A stretch of DNA of 64,000 bases from Haliea sp040221975. GTDB taxonomy: Bacteria > Pseudomonadota > Gammaproteobacteria > Pseudomonadales > Halieaceae. The notes beneath the pieces are model-generated. The model searched no databases, had not been told where the DNA came from, and was given only the letters and a program-made list of their open reading frames with translations. Both the position numbers and the translations under genes were made by a program. Numbering within the stretch: the first letter of the stretch is position 1; every line of letters begins with the position of its first letter. The stretch covers positions 1 through 64,000 of the forward strand of contig JAVJWR010000023.1 of NCBI GenBank assembly GCA_040221975.1, given 5' to 3'. Of the stretch, positions 15,540 to 24,701 are shown in pieces.

Positions 15540-16739
15540 TCAACCCAGTGAGGCGACACTTTTCAGTACCAGCCTCACCAGTTCGGCCTGACGGGAGACG
15601 CCGGTCTTGGCAAAGATGGATTTCAGCTGGGCGCGGGCGGTATGCGGGGAAATGTTCTGGGCCTCGGACACCTCCGCCAGGCTGAGGCCGCGGGACAGGA
15701 GGATGGCCAGGTTGGCCTCGGCCGGAGTCAGGTCGAAGAGCTGCCCGAGGGTGCCCTGGGACGCTGTTTCGTTGAGTTCCGGGTCGGAGATGAATACCGC
15801 CACACAGGGGCTTGACTGACCTTCCCCCCACTCGGGAACGGGCACCGGTCGCAGTACCAGGCCAAGTTGGGAATGGCCGCCGCTGCGGGGGACGCGCAGG
15901 GCACGCACCACCGAGGTTTCACCTCGATGCTGGGCCTTGATGATGGTTTCCAGGGCAGTCTGCAGTTCCCGGTTCTTGTCGCGATTGTCGATGACCAGGT
16001 GTTGTCCACGCACGCTGAGTCCGTTACCTTCGTCCAGCAGCGCCCGGGCGATGGTATTGGTGCTGAGGATGCGCCCCTGTTCATCCAGCACAATGGTGGC
16101 CACCGCCAGCTGCTCCACGGCACCGGCGTAGAGGTTGCGCTCCGACACGGTGCGGCTGAGGGTGGCATACAGCTGTATGGACAGGCGCAGGTGGGGCGCA
16201 ATACGGGCCAGCAGGTTGCGCTCGTCGGTGCTGAAACGGGGCTCGTTGCGGCGCCGAGAGAAGCGCAGGCGGGCCAGCATGCCGCCGGGCTCGACCGTAT
16301 CAAGCCCCAGGATCCGGAACAGTCCTGCCGACTCCAGGTAGTGTTCATAGTAGTCCGAGGCCACCAATTCCTCGTCGCTGAGGATGTCTTCCAGCGCCAC
16401 CACGCGATCCGGCGGCAGGTTGACGAATGGGTCCAGGGAGAAGAACTGCTCGCGGTAGGCGGTTACCTCCCAATCCGGAGGGCCGTCGAGCTCCCCGGGG
16501 CGGGTATCATTGCTGCGGGGGCGAACGCTGTTGAGGATAACGCCCCGGTCATCTTCTGCCGGAGGTCGCAGCACCAGCGATACGACGTGACAATCAATCA
16601 ACTCGCGCAGCGCTGGCAGGGCCGAAGCCCAGGGCTGGCTTTCCAGAGGGCCGCGGTAGAGGGTCGCGATCAGCTCATCGTAGGCGGCCGGAATCGTAGC
16701 CAGTGTGGCGGGGGTCAGGCCGGGCCCGGGCCGTTTCAC
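15540..16739 (-). CDS. LuxR-type transcriptional regulator
   Basis: A 399-residue protein whose last 65 residues form a LuxR/GerE helix-turn-helix: LTPAEANLAILLSRGLSLAE, then NISPHTARAQLKSIFAKTGV. The first 330 residues are not a response-regulator receiver; the middle (VEQLAVATIVLDEQGRILST) looks like a PAS-type sensing segment. No ligand can be named. Its start overlaps the stop of the upstream GGDEF-EAL gene by four bases, so the two are translated together and may act in one signalling pathway. Confidence 0.8.
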   Translation of the reverse strand: MKRPGPGLTPATLATIPAAYDELIATLYRGPLESQPWASALPALRELIDCHVVSLVLRPPAEDDRGVILNSVRPRSNDTRPGELDGPPDWEVTAYREQFFSLDPFVNLPPDRVVALEDILSDEELVASDYYEHYLESAGLFRILGLDTVEPGGMLARLRFSRRRNEPRFSTDERNLLARIAPHLRLSIQLYATLSRTVSERNLYAGAVEQLAVATIVLDEQGRILSTNTIARALLDEGNGLSVRGQHLVIDNRDKNRELQTALETIIKAQHRGETSVVRALRVPRSGGHSQLGLVLRPVPVPEWGEGQSSPCVAVFISDPELNETASQGTLGQLFDLTPAEANLAILLSRGLSLAEVSEAQNISPHTARAQLKSIFAKTGVSRQAELVRLVLKSVASLG

Positions 16740-19700
16740 TTTTCTATGCTCGAGAGGTCAAGCGCCACTTCTGCCAGTGGTTTCGGTCGCCCGATCCCCC
16801 AGCCCTGCAGGTAATCGACACCGATTTCCCGCAGCTTCTCTATGATGGCCTCGTTTTCCACTGACTCGGCGATGGTTTCCTGGCCGAGGAAGTGGGCCAG
16901 GTCGTTGATCGAGCGCGCCATCGCGTAGTCATTGCGATTTTCGTGGATGTTGGTGATGAAGCTGCCGTCGATCTTGACGTAGTCCACCGGCAACTCGCGC
17001 AGGTAGTTGTGGCTGGCAAGGCCGGTGCCGAAGTCGTCGATCGAGAACTTGCAGCCGATGTTGCGGAAGGCGCGCACGAAATCCGCCGCCTTGACCATAT
17101 TGGATATGGTGCCGGTCTCGGTGATTTCGAAACAAAGGCGATTGGTGCCGACGCCGAATTCGGAGATCTGCTCGAACAGGTAGTCGAGAAACGCATCGTC
17201 GGTGACGCTGGCGCCGGACAGGTTGATGGCGAGGTTGGGCACCACTTTCTGGGCGTCCATCAGTGAGCTGATCCAGCGAAAGGCTTCCCGCACTACCCAG
17301 CGATCTACCAGGGTCATGAAACCATAGCGCTCGGCGGAGTCGATAAAGGCCTGGGGAGAACTCAGGTTGCCGTTCTTGTCGCGCACCGCCAGCAGCAGTT
17401 CGTAGTGCCTGGTGATGGACATGTTGCCGGCGACGGCGGTTTTGGCAATCGGTTGAGCGCGCAGGACGAAGCGTTCGCTCTCCAGCGCCTCCTCCAGCGC
17501 CTGCCGCGACCGGCGCTGTTCCTGCCGGTAGCTGCGCACGACATCCTCGCTGTCACGATACTGCTCCACCCGGTTGCGGCCGTTGTGCTTGGCCAGTTGC
17601 ATGGCGGCCTGGGCGTTGGCCATGATCTGATCGACATCGGGGCTGTAGTCGAGAATCGGGGCGATACCGATGGAGACGGTAAAGCCGACTTTCTCGCCTT
17701 CGATTTCCACGCTGCCGGCGGCGATGTCGCTGCGGATCCGTTCGCCAATCGCCTGGGCCTGTTCCAGGTCGCGGTCTACCAGCAGTACTGCGAATTCATC
17801 CTCACCGAGGCGGGCCGAGGAAATTTTCTTGCCGTGCAGCTGCGCCAGCAAACGGGAGAATTCCAGTAATACCTGGTCGCCGCTGATGCGGTCATAGATC
17901 TTGTTGACCAGGTTGAACTTGTCGATATTGAGCCACAACATGGCATGCTGGGACTGGTGTTGCTGGGCGTGGCGCAGGGTTCGGCCCAATTGCTCGACAA
18001 AGGTTTCGCGATTGATCAGGCGGGTGAGGGAGTCGTGGTTGCGGGCAAAGCTCAGGGTGCGCTGCACATTCTCCAGCGTGCCGTACATGCTCTGGTCGAC
18101 CACTGACAACGTGTCTGCTGGCGCCGGCAATTGCGCGCCACGACTGAGCTGGCGGGCCAGCTGAATCTTGTCGAGTTCAGCCACTTTTTGCCCGCGCTCG
18201 TTGACAAACAGGAAGCGCTCGAGGTCGTCGCTGATCCAGGCCAGTTGCATGCGGTGCCGCTGTCCTTCGTGGTCGCGGTAGTTGAGCCAATTGCCCGTTT
18301 CCAGCTCTTCCACCCGCCGCACCCAGCGCCGCAGGCGCAGGGTCTTGTCGATGCGCTTGCGCCGGGCGTCGGTGTCGCTGCCCGCTTTGACGGTCCGCGG
18401 GCGATCGTCCGCAGCCACTGCAACCGGAGCCTCGCCGGCAAGGATGGCGCGCAGCTCGTCCAGTACGGCCTGGATGGATACATTGCCAGGCAGGGCTGCG
18501 CCAACCTGCTGTTCGATCAGGTCGATGAAGGGTTCGGCCTCAAGGCTGCGCTCGACGACAAGATCCTCATCGACATTGCCCCGCTGTTGCTGCACCAGCC
18601 AGGTGGCGAGCAGATCCAGGGTGCGCAGGTGCTCCTGCCACTCGCGGCTGTCGGCTCCCTGCTTGATATGGGTGAGTACCATCAAATCGCGCCAGCCGTT
18701 GTCAATCAGGTCCAGCAGGACCTGTGGCACATCCGATTCGGGCAGGGTGGCGTGCACGACAGCGTCCACCGCGCTGCGGGCGCTGGCCAGTTTCTCCTTG
18801 CCTTCCTGGGCCTTCACCACCCGTTCGATGTTGCGCGCGTGGGCCTGGGCCTGCTGCTGCACCAGCCTCTCTACCCCGGCGAGCGCTTCGTCGAACACTC
18901 CCGTGTCGCGATCATAGTTGGCGACTATGTTGTCGATGATTGTCTCGACCCTGCTCTCCAGCATGCGGTTTGGGAAGTTCGCCGAACTGGTCAGCACGGC
19001 CAGCTTGTCGACGAGGCTGCGGGCAGGATGTGCCGGGTCGAGGAAGAAGTGGGGCTCGAGCAGGGCCAGGCGCGCCAGCGGAATCTGCAGGTTGCCCAGA
19101 GCGGGCTTCAGGTCCGTGCTGACATCCAGCTGCGACTGGATGGTGCCGAACAGGCTGTCAACCATCTCCAGCTGGTTGCGATTCTCGACGCTGAGAGCGT
19201 TGCCGGCACCCAGACCCTGTACTTCCGCCGTCTGGGCGACGAGGTAGTCGGCGATGGAGCCGGCACGCCTGATTTGCTGCAGTGCCTCGCCGCTCTGTTG
19301 CAGGCGCGCCAGGGCGTCGACCACGGTTTGGGCATCTGCCACGGGCCCGGTGCTGGTCGTTGCTGAGCCTCCCTCGGCTTCGCGCTTGAAATTCAGGGCG
19401 TTGATCACAGAGCTGTAGAGTTGCTGTGGGCGTGACAGGGAAGCGCTGTCACCACCCGGGCCGCCGGCCGCCATTGTGGCGGGCTGCTCCTGTGGTTTCG
19501 GGGGCGGACGCCGCAGTGGCCGGTGGTGGGAGGTCACCGGTTTTTTCAACAGCGAACCGTGAGCGCGTATCTCGGTTTCCAGTTCCGGCTTTATTCCCGC
19601 GCCCTCGAGATGGTTGTTGAGCGCCGCGAAGAATTCGTCCAGCCGGCGGACGAAGTGGGATACAAAAAAATCGTAAATCCTGGGAGACAGCTTCTGTGGC

Positions 19701-20194
19701 ACCCGGAACGCGTCGAGCACCTGCTGCAGGGCGCGGCATAGTTGCGCGACATGCTCGGGCAGGCGCAGGCGCGCAGGATCTGCGCCCGCCAGTTCTGCAA
19801 CGCGGATCTGCAGGGCCTCCATGGGCACCCGGAACAGATCCTCGCCAATGCTGACCATGCGCTCAATGGCGAGGAAGTCCTCGAAGTCATTCAGGTCCAC
19901 CAGATCGAGGGTGCCGCCCTCGTCAATCAGGTCCCACCACTGGTGCAGTTCCGAGGGCGGCGGGGTCAGGTTGGCGTGAAAGTGCCGGATGTGGTCCAGA
20001 AAGGCTTCCACCATGCCCGTGCGCTGCAGTTGCAGGATGGCGACGGCCTCCGCAACCGTGCCGTGTCCGACCTGGCCGGCTTGCGCTCCCGACGCACTGC
20101 GCTGCAGGTTGTCGCAGAGCTCCTGCAGAAACCCGGTGAACAGGCCCTGAAGCTCGCGCTCGCTGAGTGCCCGGTAACTGTCCAGCAGGCTCAA
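16736..20194 (-). CDS. DUF1631-GGDEF-EAL cyclic-di-GMP signalling protein
   Basis: 1152 residues. The N-terminal 600 or so match the DUF1631 pattern: a VDLNDFEDFLAIERMVSIGE block, then LSPRIYDFFVSHFVRRLDEF. A GGDEF domain follows, whose signature reads RLGEDEF instead of GGDEF. The C-terminal EAL domain has an ELL version of ExL, LCFEITETGTI, IDDFGTGLASHNYL and DYVKIDGSFI. The EAL metal ligands look retained; cyclase activity of the GEDEF variant is uncertain. No membrane segment is seen, so it is probably cytosolic. It overlaps the LuxR gene. The upstream 86 bases contain a TATACT-like -10 on the minus strand (20219-20224). Confidence 0.87.
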   Translation of the reverse strand: MSLLDSYRALSERELQGLFTGFLQELCDNLQRSASGAQAGQVGHGTVAEAVAILQLQRTGMVEAFLDHIRHFHANLTPPPSELHQWWDLIDEGGTLDLVDLNDFEDFLAIERMVSIGEDLFRVPMEALQIRVAELAGADPARLRLPEHVAQLCRALQQVLDAFRVPQKLSPRIYDFFVSHFVRRLDEFFAALNNHLEGAGIKPELETEIRAHGSLLKKPVTSHHRPLRRPPPKPQEQPATMAAGGPGGDSASLSRPQQLYSSVINALNFKREAEGGSATTSTGPVADAQTVVDALARLQQSGEALQQIRRAGSIADYLVAQTAEVQGLGAGNALSVENRNQLEMVDSLFGTIQSQLDVSTDLKPALGNLQIPLARLALLEPHFFLDPAHPARSLVDKLAVLTSSANFPNRMLESRVETIIDNIVANYDRDTGVFDEALAGVERLVQQQAQAHARNIERVVKAQEGKEKLASARSAVDAVVHATLPESDVPQVLLDLIDNGWRDLMVLTHIKQGADSREWQEHLRTLDLLATWLVQQQRGNVDEDLVVERSLEAEPFIDLIEQQVGAALPGNVSIQAVLDELRAILAGEAPVAVAADDRPRTVKAGSDTDARRKRIDKTLRLRRWVRRVEELETGNWLNYRDHEGQRHRMQLAWISDDLERFLFVNERGQKVAELDKIQLARQLSRGAQLPAPADTLSVVDQSMYGTLENVQRTLSFARNHDSLTRLINRETFVEQLGRTLRHAQQHQSQHAMLWLNIDKFNLVNKIYDRISGDQVLLEFSRLLAQLHGKKISSARLGEDEFAVLLVDRDLEQAQAIGERIRSDIAAGSVEIEGEKVGFTVSIGIAPILDYSPDVDQIMANAQAAMQLAKHNGRNRVEQYRDSEDVVRSYRQEQRRSRQALEEALESERFVLRAQPIAKTAVAGNMSITRHYELLLAVRDKNGNLSSPQAFIDSAERYGFMTLVDRWVVREAFRWISSLMDAQKVVPNLAINLSGASVTDDAFLDYLFEQISEFGVGTNRLCFEITETGTISNMVKAADFVRAFRNIGCKFSIDDFGTGLASHNYLRELPVDYVKIDGSFITNIHENRNDYAMARSINDLAHFLGQETIAESVENEAIIEKLREIGVDYLQGWGIGRPKPLAEVALDLSSIEK

Positions 20195-20280
20195 GCGCCT
20201 TCCTCCACAAAAAAATGCAGTATACCGTTCCGGGCGTCGGGCACAAACCTGCCCTGGACCCGGGTTCCGTCAGGCCGCGA

Positions 20281-22263
20281 TCAGGGTGGGGAGGAACCGT
20301 CCGTGGGCGCGGGCAGACTGAAGGCAAGCAGCGCATCACCGGCTTCGGACCAGCCATGGCCGCCGGCCGCCAGCACCACAAACTGGCGGCCCTGCGGGCG
20401 GGTGCGATAGCTGAGCGGGGTGGCGTTGCCGGTATAGGGCAGGGCATGTTCCCACAGCAGTTCACCCGTGGCGCTGGCAAAGGCGCGGAAGCGGGAGTCG
20501 GTGGTGGCGGCGATGAACACCAGGCCGGAAGCCGTGGTCAGGGGGCCACCGGCGTTTGGGCTGCCGGCATCGAACCAGAACGGCCACGGGGCCTGGCCAC
20601 GCGTATTGCCCAGGCTGCGGGTCCACACGGTCTCTCCCGTGCGCAAGTCCACCGCGGTCAGGCTGCCCCAGGGGCGAGGATTACAGGGCGCTCCCAGCGG
20701 CGACATCAGGGGAAAGCGGCGCACACCGTAGGGGCTGCCGGCCATCTCGTAGTGCTCCAGCGGGTACCCGGGCTCAGGGTTGAGCGCGTCGTACTCTGCC
20801 CGCGGAATCAGTTGCACCACCGATGCCAGATGCATCTGGTTGACGATCAGCAGGCCCCGCTCCGGGTCGATGCTGATCCCGCCCCAGTTGATGCCGCCGG
20901 TGGTGCTGGGGTACAGCACGCTGCCTTCCAGGCTGGGCGGGGTAAACATGCCCTCATTGCGATACTTGGCCAGCTCCCTGCGACAGGCAAGTTTGTCCAG
21001 CCAGACGAAGCCGTCCATGTGCTCGGGCCCCAGCCGCTCGGGCAGGTGCAGCGGCGGCGGGTGGGTCGGAAATGGCTGGGTGGGCGAGAGCGTTTCGCCG
21101 GGCACACCGTTGCCGGGCACCGGGCGCTCCTCCACCGGGTACAGCGGTGCGCCGGTTTCCCGGTCGAGCAGGAAGACATGGCCCATTTTGGTGGCCTGCG
21201 CCAGACCAGCGCGACCGGCTCCTACATCGGGAATCTGGAACAGGGTGGGCTGGGAAGCCACATCGTAATCCCAGACATCGTGGTGCACCGTCTGGAAGTA
21301 CCAGCGCAACTCGCCGCTGCGATCGTCCAGGGCGACCACTGAGGAGCCATAGGTGTCGATACCGTCGCGCTCGCCGGCGAACAGGTCCGGTGCCGGATTG
21401 CCCGTGGGTACATACACCAGGCCCTGTGCAGGATCACCCGCGATGGGTGCCCAGACGTTGGGGCTGCCCATGTGATAGCGGGCATTGCCCAGGCTGTCAC
21501 GATGCCGTTCCCGGTAGTCCTCGGGCACCGGCTCCCAGGCCCAGGCCAGCTCACCGCTGCGGACATCGAAGGCGCGCACTACGCCGGAGGGCACATCCTT
21601 GCGCTCGTTGTCCGGCACCAGGGCGCCGATCACGGCGACATCATTCTGCACCCAGGGCGGGGACGTCGGGTAGTACACCAGCGGCTCGCCGCCGCTGATG
21701 TCCTCGCGCAGGGATACCCGGCCATTGTTGCCGAACGCTGCGCACGGCAGGCCGGTAGTCGCATCCAGGGCGATAAGCTCCGCGTCGCGGGTGCCGTACA
21801 GGATCCGCTTGCCGCAGCTGCCGGCGGCTTCCTCGGGGTCACTGGCCTGCCACAGGGCCACGCCGCGGCAGACGGCCGGGTAAACGCCGCTGCGGCGGTT
21901 CTGTACCTGGGGGTCGAACTGCCAGCGCTCGGCGCCGGTCTCCGCGTTCAGGGCGAATACACGGCCAAAGGGCGTGCAGTAGTAAAGAGTATCGTCGTCG
22001 ACCAGCGGGGTGACCTGAAACGAAGTCAGGCCCCAGTCGCCGCTGCCATCACTGAAATCACCGGAGCGGTGTTGCCAGGCCAGTTCCAGCTGGCCCACGT
22101 TGGCCGGGGTGATGTCCGTGAGCGGGCTGTACTGGCTGACGTCCCGGCCGCCGTAGTTGGGCCAGCCGGTGCTCGCGCCCGGCGCCGACTCCCGGGCGGC
22201 GAGGCAGCCTGTGGCAAGGCCCAGCGCCAGCGCGGCAACCGCCAGGCTGCGGCGCCGGCTCAC
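20281..22263 (-). CDS. PQQ-dependent quinoprotein dehydrogenase, lipoprotein
   Basis: 660 residues with a lipobox (LATGC, Cys20), so probably anchored in the periplasm. The rest is the eight-bladed quinoprotein fold of the membrane glucose/quinate dehydrogenase group, without its membrane helices: NYGGRDVSQYSPLTDITPAN, then TPFGRVFALNAETG, VHHDVWDYDVASQPTLFQ (catalytic Asp) and TKMGHVFLLDRETG (PQQ-binding Lys). The substrate is unknown, probably a sugar or alcohol. PQQ synthesis genes are not in the window. Its start overlaps the end of the upstream SDR gene by four bases, so the two oxidoreductases are coupled. Confidence 0.85.
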   Translation of the reverse strand: MSRRRSLAVAALALGLATGCLAARESAPGASTGWPNYGGRDVSQYSPLTDITPANVGQLELAWQHRSGDFSDGSGDWGLTSFQVTPLVDDDTLYYCTPFGRVFALNAETGAERWQFDPQVQNRRSGVYPAVCRGVALWQASDPEEAAGSCGKRILYGTRDAELIALDATTGLPCAAFGNNGRVSLREDISGGEPLVYYPTSPPWVQNDVAVIGALVPDNERKDVPSGVVRAFDVRSGELAWAWEPVPEDYRERHRDSLGNARYHMGSPNVWAPIAGDPAQGLVYVPTGNPAPDLFAGERDGIDTYGSSVVALDDRSGELRWYFQTVHHDVWDYDVASQPTLFQIPDVGAGRAGLAQATKMGHVFLLDRETGAPLYPVEERPVPGNGVPGETLSPTQPFPTHPPPLHLPERLGPEHMDGFVWLDKLACRRELAKYRNEGMFTPPSLEGSVLYPSTTGGINWGGISIDPERGLLIVNQMHLASVVQLIPRAEYDALNPEPGYPLEHYEMAGSPYGVRRFPLMSPLGAPCNPRPWGSLTAVDLRTGETVWTRSLGNTRGQAPWPFWFDAGSPNAGGPLTTASGLVFIAATTDSRFRAFASATGELLWEHALPYTGNATPLSYRTRPQGRQFVVLAAGGHGWSEAGDALLAFSLPAPTDGSSPP

Positions 22264-23042
22264 GCGCCGGTGCCCGCATTGGCGGCCTGCAGGAAGGCGG
22301 GTTTTTCACCACCACCGTGGACTGCAATGCTGCTGCCACTGATATAGGAGGCGAGCGGGGAAGCCAGGAACAGGCAGGCGTCGCCAATGTCCCCGGGAAC
22401 TGCCATGCGCCCGAGCGGAATCGTGCGGCCCACCGCTGCCACACCTTCGGCGTCGCCGTAGTGCAGGTGTGACTGCTCGGTCTCCACCAGGCCGGCGATG
22501 ATGGCGTTGATGCGGACCTTTGGGCCCCACTCCACTGCCAGCGAATGTCCCAGGTTGACCAGGCCGGCCTTGGCGGCGCCATAGGCTGCGGTGCCTGGAG
22601 ACGGCCGGATAGTGCTGACACTGGCAATATTGATGATACTACCGCCGTCCTCCTGCTGCTGCATGACGCTGTTTGCCAACTGGGCGGCATGCAGGGCCGA
22701 GGTCAGGTTGAGGGCAATGATGGATTCGTGAAAGCGCGGGGATGCGGTCGCGGCCTCTGCGTGGGGTGCGCCACCGGCATTGTTGACCAGCACGTCCAGG
22801 CGCCCGCAGCGCTCGATGACGGCAGTGACCAGGGCCTGCAGCTGCTCGTGGCGGCGGACATCACAGGCGACGAAAAACGCTTCCCGGCCACCTGCGGCCG
22901 GCAGGGAGTCGGGCGGGTTGCGACCACAGATCGCCACGTCGGCCCCCGCGGCCAGGAAGCGCTCGCTGATGCCCCTGCCGACACCCTTGCCACCCCCGGT
23001 TACCAATACCGTGCGGCCACTGAAATCCATGGGATTGTGCAT
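22260..23042 (-). CDS. Short-chain dehydrogenase/reductase
   Basis: From ATG 23042 (AAGGAG eleven bases upstream) it has 260 residues; the longer TTG start at 23075 is less likely. It is a classical SDR: TGGGKGVGRG nucleotide loop, NNAGG, catalytic Ser in NIASVSTIRPSP, and YGAAKAG with the Tyr and Lys pair. The substrate cannot be told. It is coupled to the quinoprotein gene and lies divergent from the F420 genes, which makes a shared oxidation pathway possible. Cofactor use (NAD, NADP) is not decided by the sequence. Confidence 0.87.
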   Translation of the reverse strand: MHNPMDFSGRTVLVTGGGKGVGRGISERFLAAGADVAICGRNPPDSLPAAGGREAFFVACDVRRHEQLQALVTAVIERCGRLDVLVNNAGGAPHAEAATASPRFHESIIALNLTSALHAAQLANSVMQQQEDGGSIINIASVSTIRPSPGTAAYGAAKAGLVNLGHSLAVEWGPKVRINAIIAGLVETEQSHLHYGDAEGVAAVGRTIPLGRMAVPGDIGDACLFLASPLASYISGSSIAVHGGGEKPAFLQAANAGTGA

Positions 23043-23250
23043 GTCACCCTGCTCCTTGCTGCTGTCGTGGGGCAACTTGTGATCGGCAGATGAATTGCCT
23101 AAGATGCCTCGGCTTCGCGCATCCTACCGCCTTCCCCCGGGATCGGGAAATGCCTGCGGGGCTGCGACCATTTTCCGGGCAGAGAGAGGTGGTATCAGTA
23201 GACTTAGCTGAACCATCCGGCCCTTCACCAAGCAAGCAGGAATCACACCT
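23043..23250. other. Divergent intergenic region of the F420 island
   Basis: This 208-base stretch separates the SDR start (minus) from the npdG start (plus) and must hold both promoters. I see no clear -35/-10 pair, palindrome or riboswitch-like structure. Open frames running through it are shadows. Confidence 0.5.
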
Positions 23251-23937
23251 ATGGCAACTGAATCACTGCCCGTGCTCGCCATCCTCGGCGGCACCGGCGA
23301 TCTGGGAACGGGCCTCGCCCGGCGCTGGGCACAGGCTGGCTACCGCGTCATTATCGGCTCGCGTACCCTGGACAAGGCAGAATCCGCTGCCAATGACCTG
23401 CGCGCGGTCATGGCCGAGCGCGGTGCAGCCGCGGTGAACGTCGAGGCCATGGAGAACCTGGCAGCTGCCGAAGCGGCTGACATTGTTGCCATTACCGTGC
23501 CCTTCAGCCACCAGAAAGCAACCCTGGAGCTGGTTGCCCCGGCCCTGCAGGGCAAGATCCTCATCGACGTCACGGTGCCGCTGGTGCCACCGCGGGTCGC
23601 GCGGGTACAGCTGCCGCCGGAAGGCAGCGCGGGTCAGATTGCCCAGGACCTGCTGGGCGAGGGTGTGGAGGTGGTGTCCGCGTTCCAGAACGTGGCCGCG
23701 GCGCACCTGCAGGATACCGGAGCCGTGGACTGCGACGTGCTGGTCTGCGGCAACAAGAAGGAGGCCCGGGCCGAAGTGATCAAGCTGGTCGAAGCGGCGG
23801 GCCTGCGCGGCTTTCACGCCGGCATGATCGCCAATGCGGCCGCCGCCGAGGCGCTGACCTCGGTGCTGATCACGATCAACAAGCAGTATAGCTGCCACGC
23901 CGGTATCCGCATTTCCGGCCTGGACAGCCATGAATGA
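23251..23937 (+). CDS. npdG: NADPH-dependent F420 reductase (F420:NADP oxidoreductase)
   Basis: Transfers hydride between NADPH and coenzyme F420. The 228-residue protein opens with ILGGTGDLGTGLARRWAQAG and VIIGSRTLDKAESAA, the NADP-binding site of this family. VSAFQNVAAAHL, VLVCGNKKEA and GLRGFHAGMIANA form the conserved F420 side. The family is well separated from the pyrroline-5-carboxylate reductase-like proteins it resembles. It is first in npdG-cofE-cofD-cofCGH and overlaps cofE by four bases, so the reductase and the cofactor-making genes are made together. Confidence 0.93.
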   Translation: MATESLPVLAILGGTGDLGTGLARRWAQAGYRVIIGSRTLDKAESAANDLRAVMAERGAAAVNVEAMENLAAAEAADIVAITVPFSHQKATLELVAPALQGKILIDVTVPLVPPRVARVQLPPEGSAGQIAQDLLGEGVEVVSAFQNVAAAHLQDTGAVDCDVLVCGNKKEARAEVIKLVEAAGLRGFHAGMIANAAAAEALTSVLITINKQYSCHAGIRISGLDSHE

Positions 23938-24701
23938 GTGCACGCCTTGAACTGATTCCTCTGGAGAACTTTCCCGAGGTCGTTCCGGGCGCTGACCTGG
24001 CGGCTCTGATTGCCGCCAGTCTGGAAGCCAGTGCGCTGACCCTACAGGACGGTGATGTGCTGGTGCTGGCGCAGAAAATCGTCTCCAAGGCGGAGGGGCG
24101 CTATCGCCGTCTGGCCGAGGTGCAGCCGGGGCCCCGGGCGCTCGAACTGGCGCGCGCCGCGGACAAGGACCCACGCCTGGTGGAGCTCATTCTCAGTGAA
24201 TCCCGGGAAGTACTGCGGGTGCGAGCCGGGGTGATTATTGTCGAGCACCGGTGCGGATACGTGCACGCCAATGCCGGCATCGATCGCTCCAACATCCGCA
24301 ATGATCCCGATGACCCGCAGGTGCTGCTGTTGCCGGAGGACTGCGATGCCTCCGCCGCGGCGCTGCGCGAGGCGCTGGCGGAGCGCTGCGGCACCGCGCC
24401 GCAGATCATCATCAACGATAGCGCCGGTCGTGCCTGGCGCGTGGGCACCGTGGGCATCGCACTCGGTACCGCCGGCCTGGATCCGCTGTTCAATCAAATT
24501 GGCGGGCAGGATCGCTTCGGCAACCGCCTGGAAGTCACCGAGCCCGCCGTCGCCGACGAGCTCGCCAGTGCCGCGTCGCTGGTGATGGGGCAGGCGGCGG
24601 AGGGCCTGCCCGTGGTGCTGGTCCGCGGCGCCCGGCTGCGATCATCGAATCGTGATGCCCGGGCCCTGCTGCGGCCCCGCGAACAGGACATGTTCCGGTG
24701 A
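23934..24701 (+). CDS. cofE: Coenzyme F420-0:L-glutamate ligase
   Basis: CofE adds gamma-linked glutamates to F420-0 using GTP. The 255-residue protein contains LQDGDVLVLAQKIVSKAEGR near the N-terminus, RCGYVHANAGIDRSNI in the middle, and INDSAGRAWRVGTVGIALG, all diagnostic of CofE. It is the single-domain form: the C-terminal nitroreductase-like domain of mycobacterial FbiB is absent. Overlaps of four bases on each side tie it to npdG and cofD. Confidence 0.95.
   Translation: MSARLELIPLENFPEVVPGADLAALIAASLEASALTLQDGDVLVLAQKIVSKAEGRYRRLAEVQPGPRALELARAADKDPRLVELILSESREVLRVRAGVIIVEHRCGYVHANAGIDRSNIRNDPDDPQVLLLPEDCDASAAALREALAERCGTAPQIIINDSAGRAWRVGTVGIALGTAGLDPLFNQIGGQDRFGNRLEVTEPAVADELASAASLVMGQAAEGLPVVLVRGARLRSSNRDARALLRPREQDMFR

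Noticed and set aside
18131..19366. 411-codon plus-strand frame inside the DUF1631-GGDEF-EAL gene
   Set aside because: Shadow of a clear minus-strand gene; low-complexity composition, no family match.
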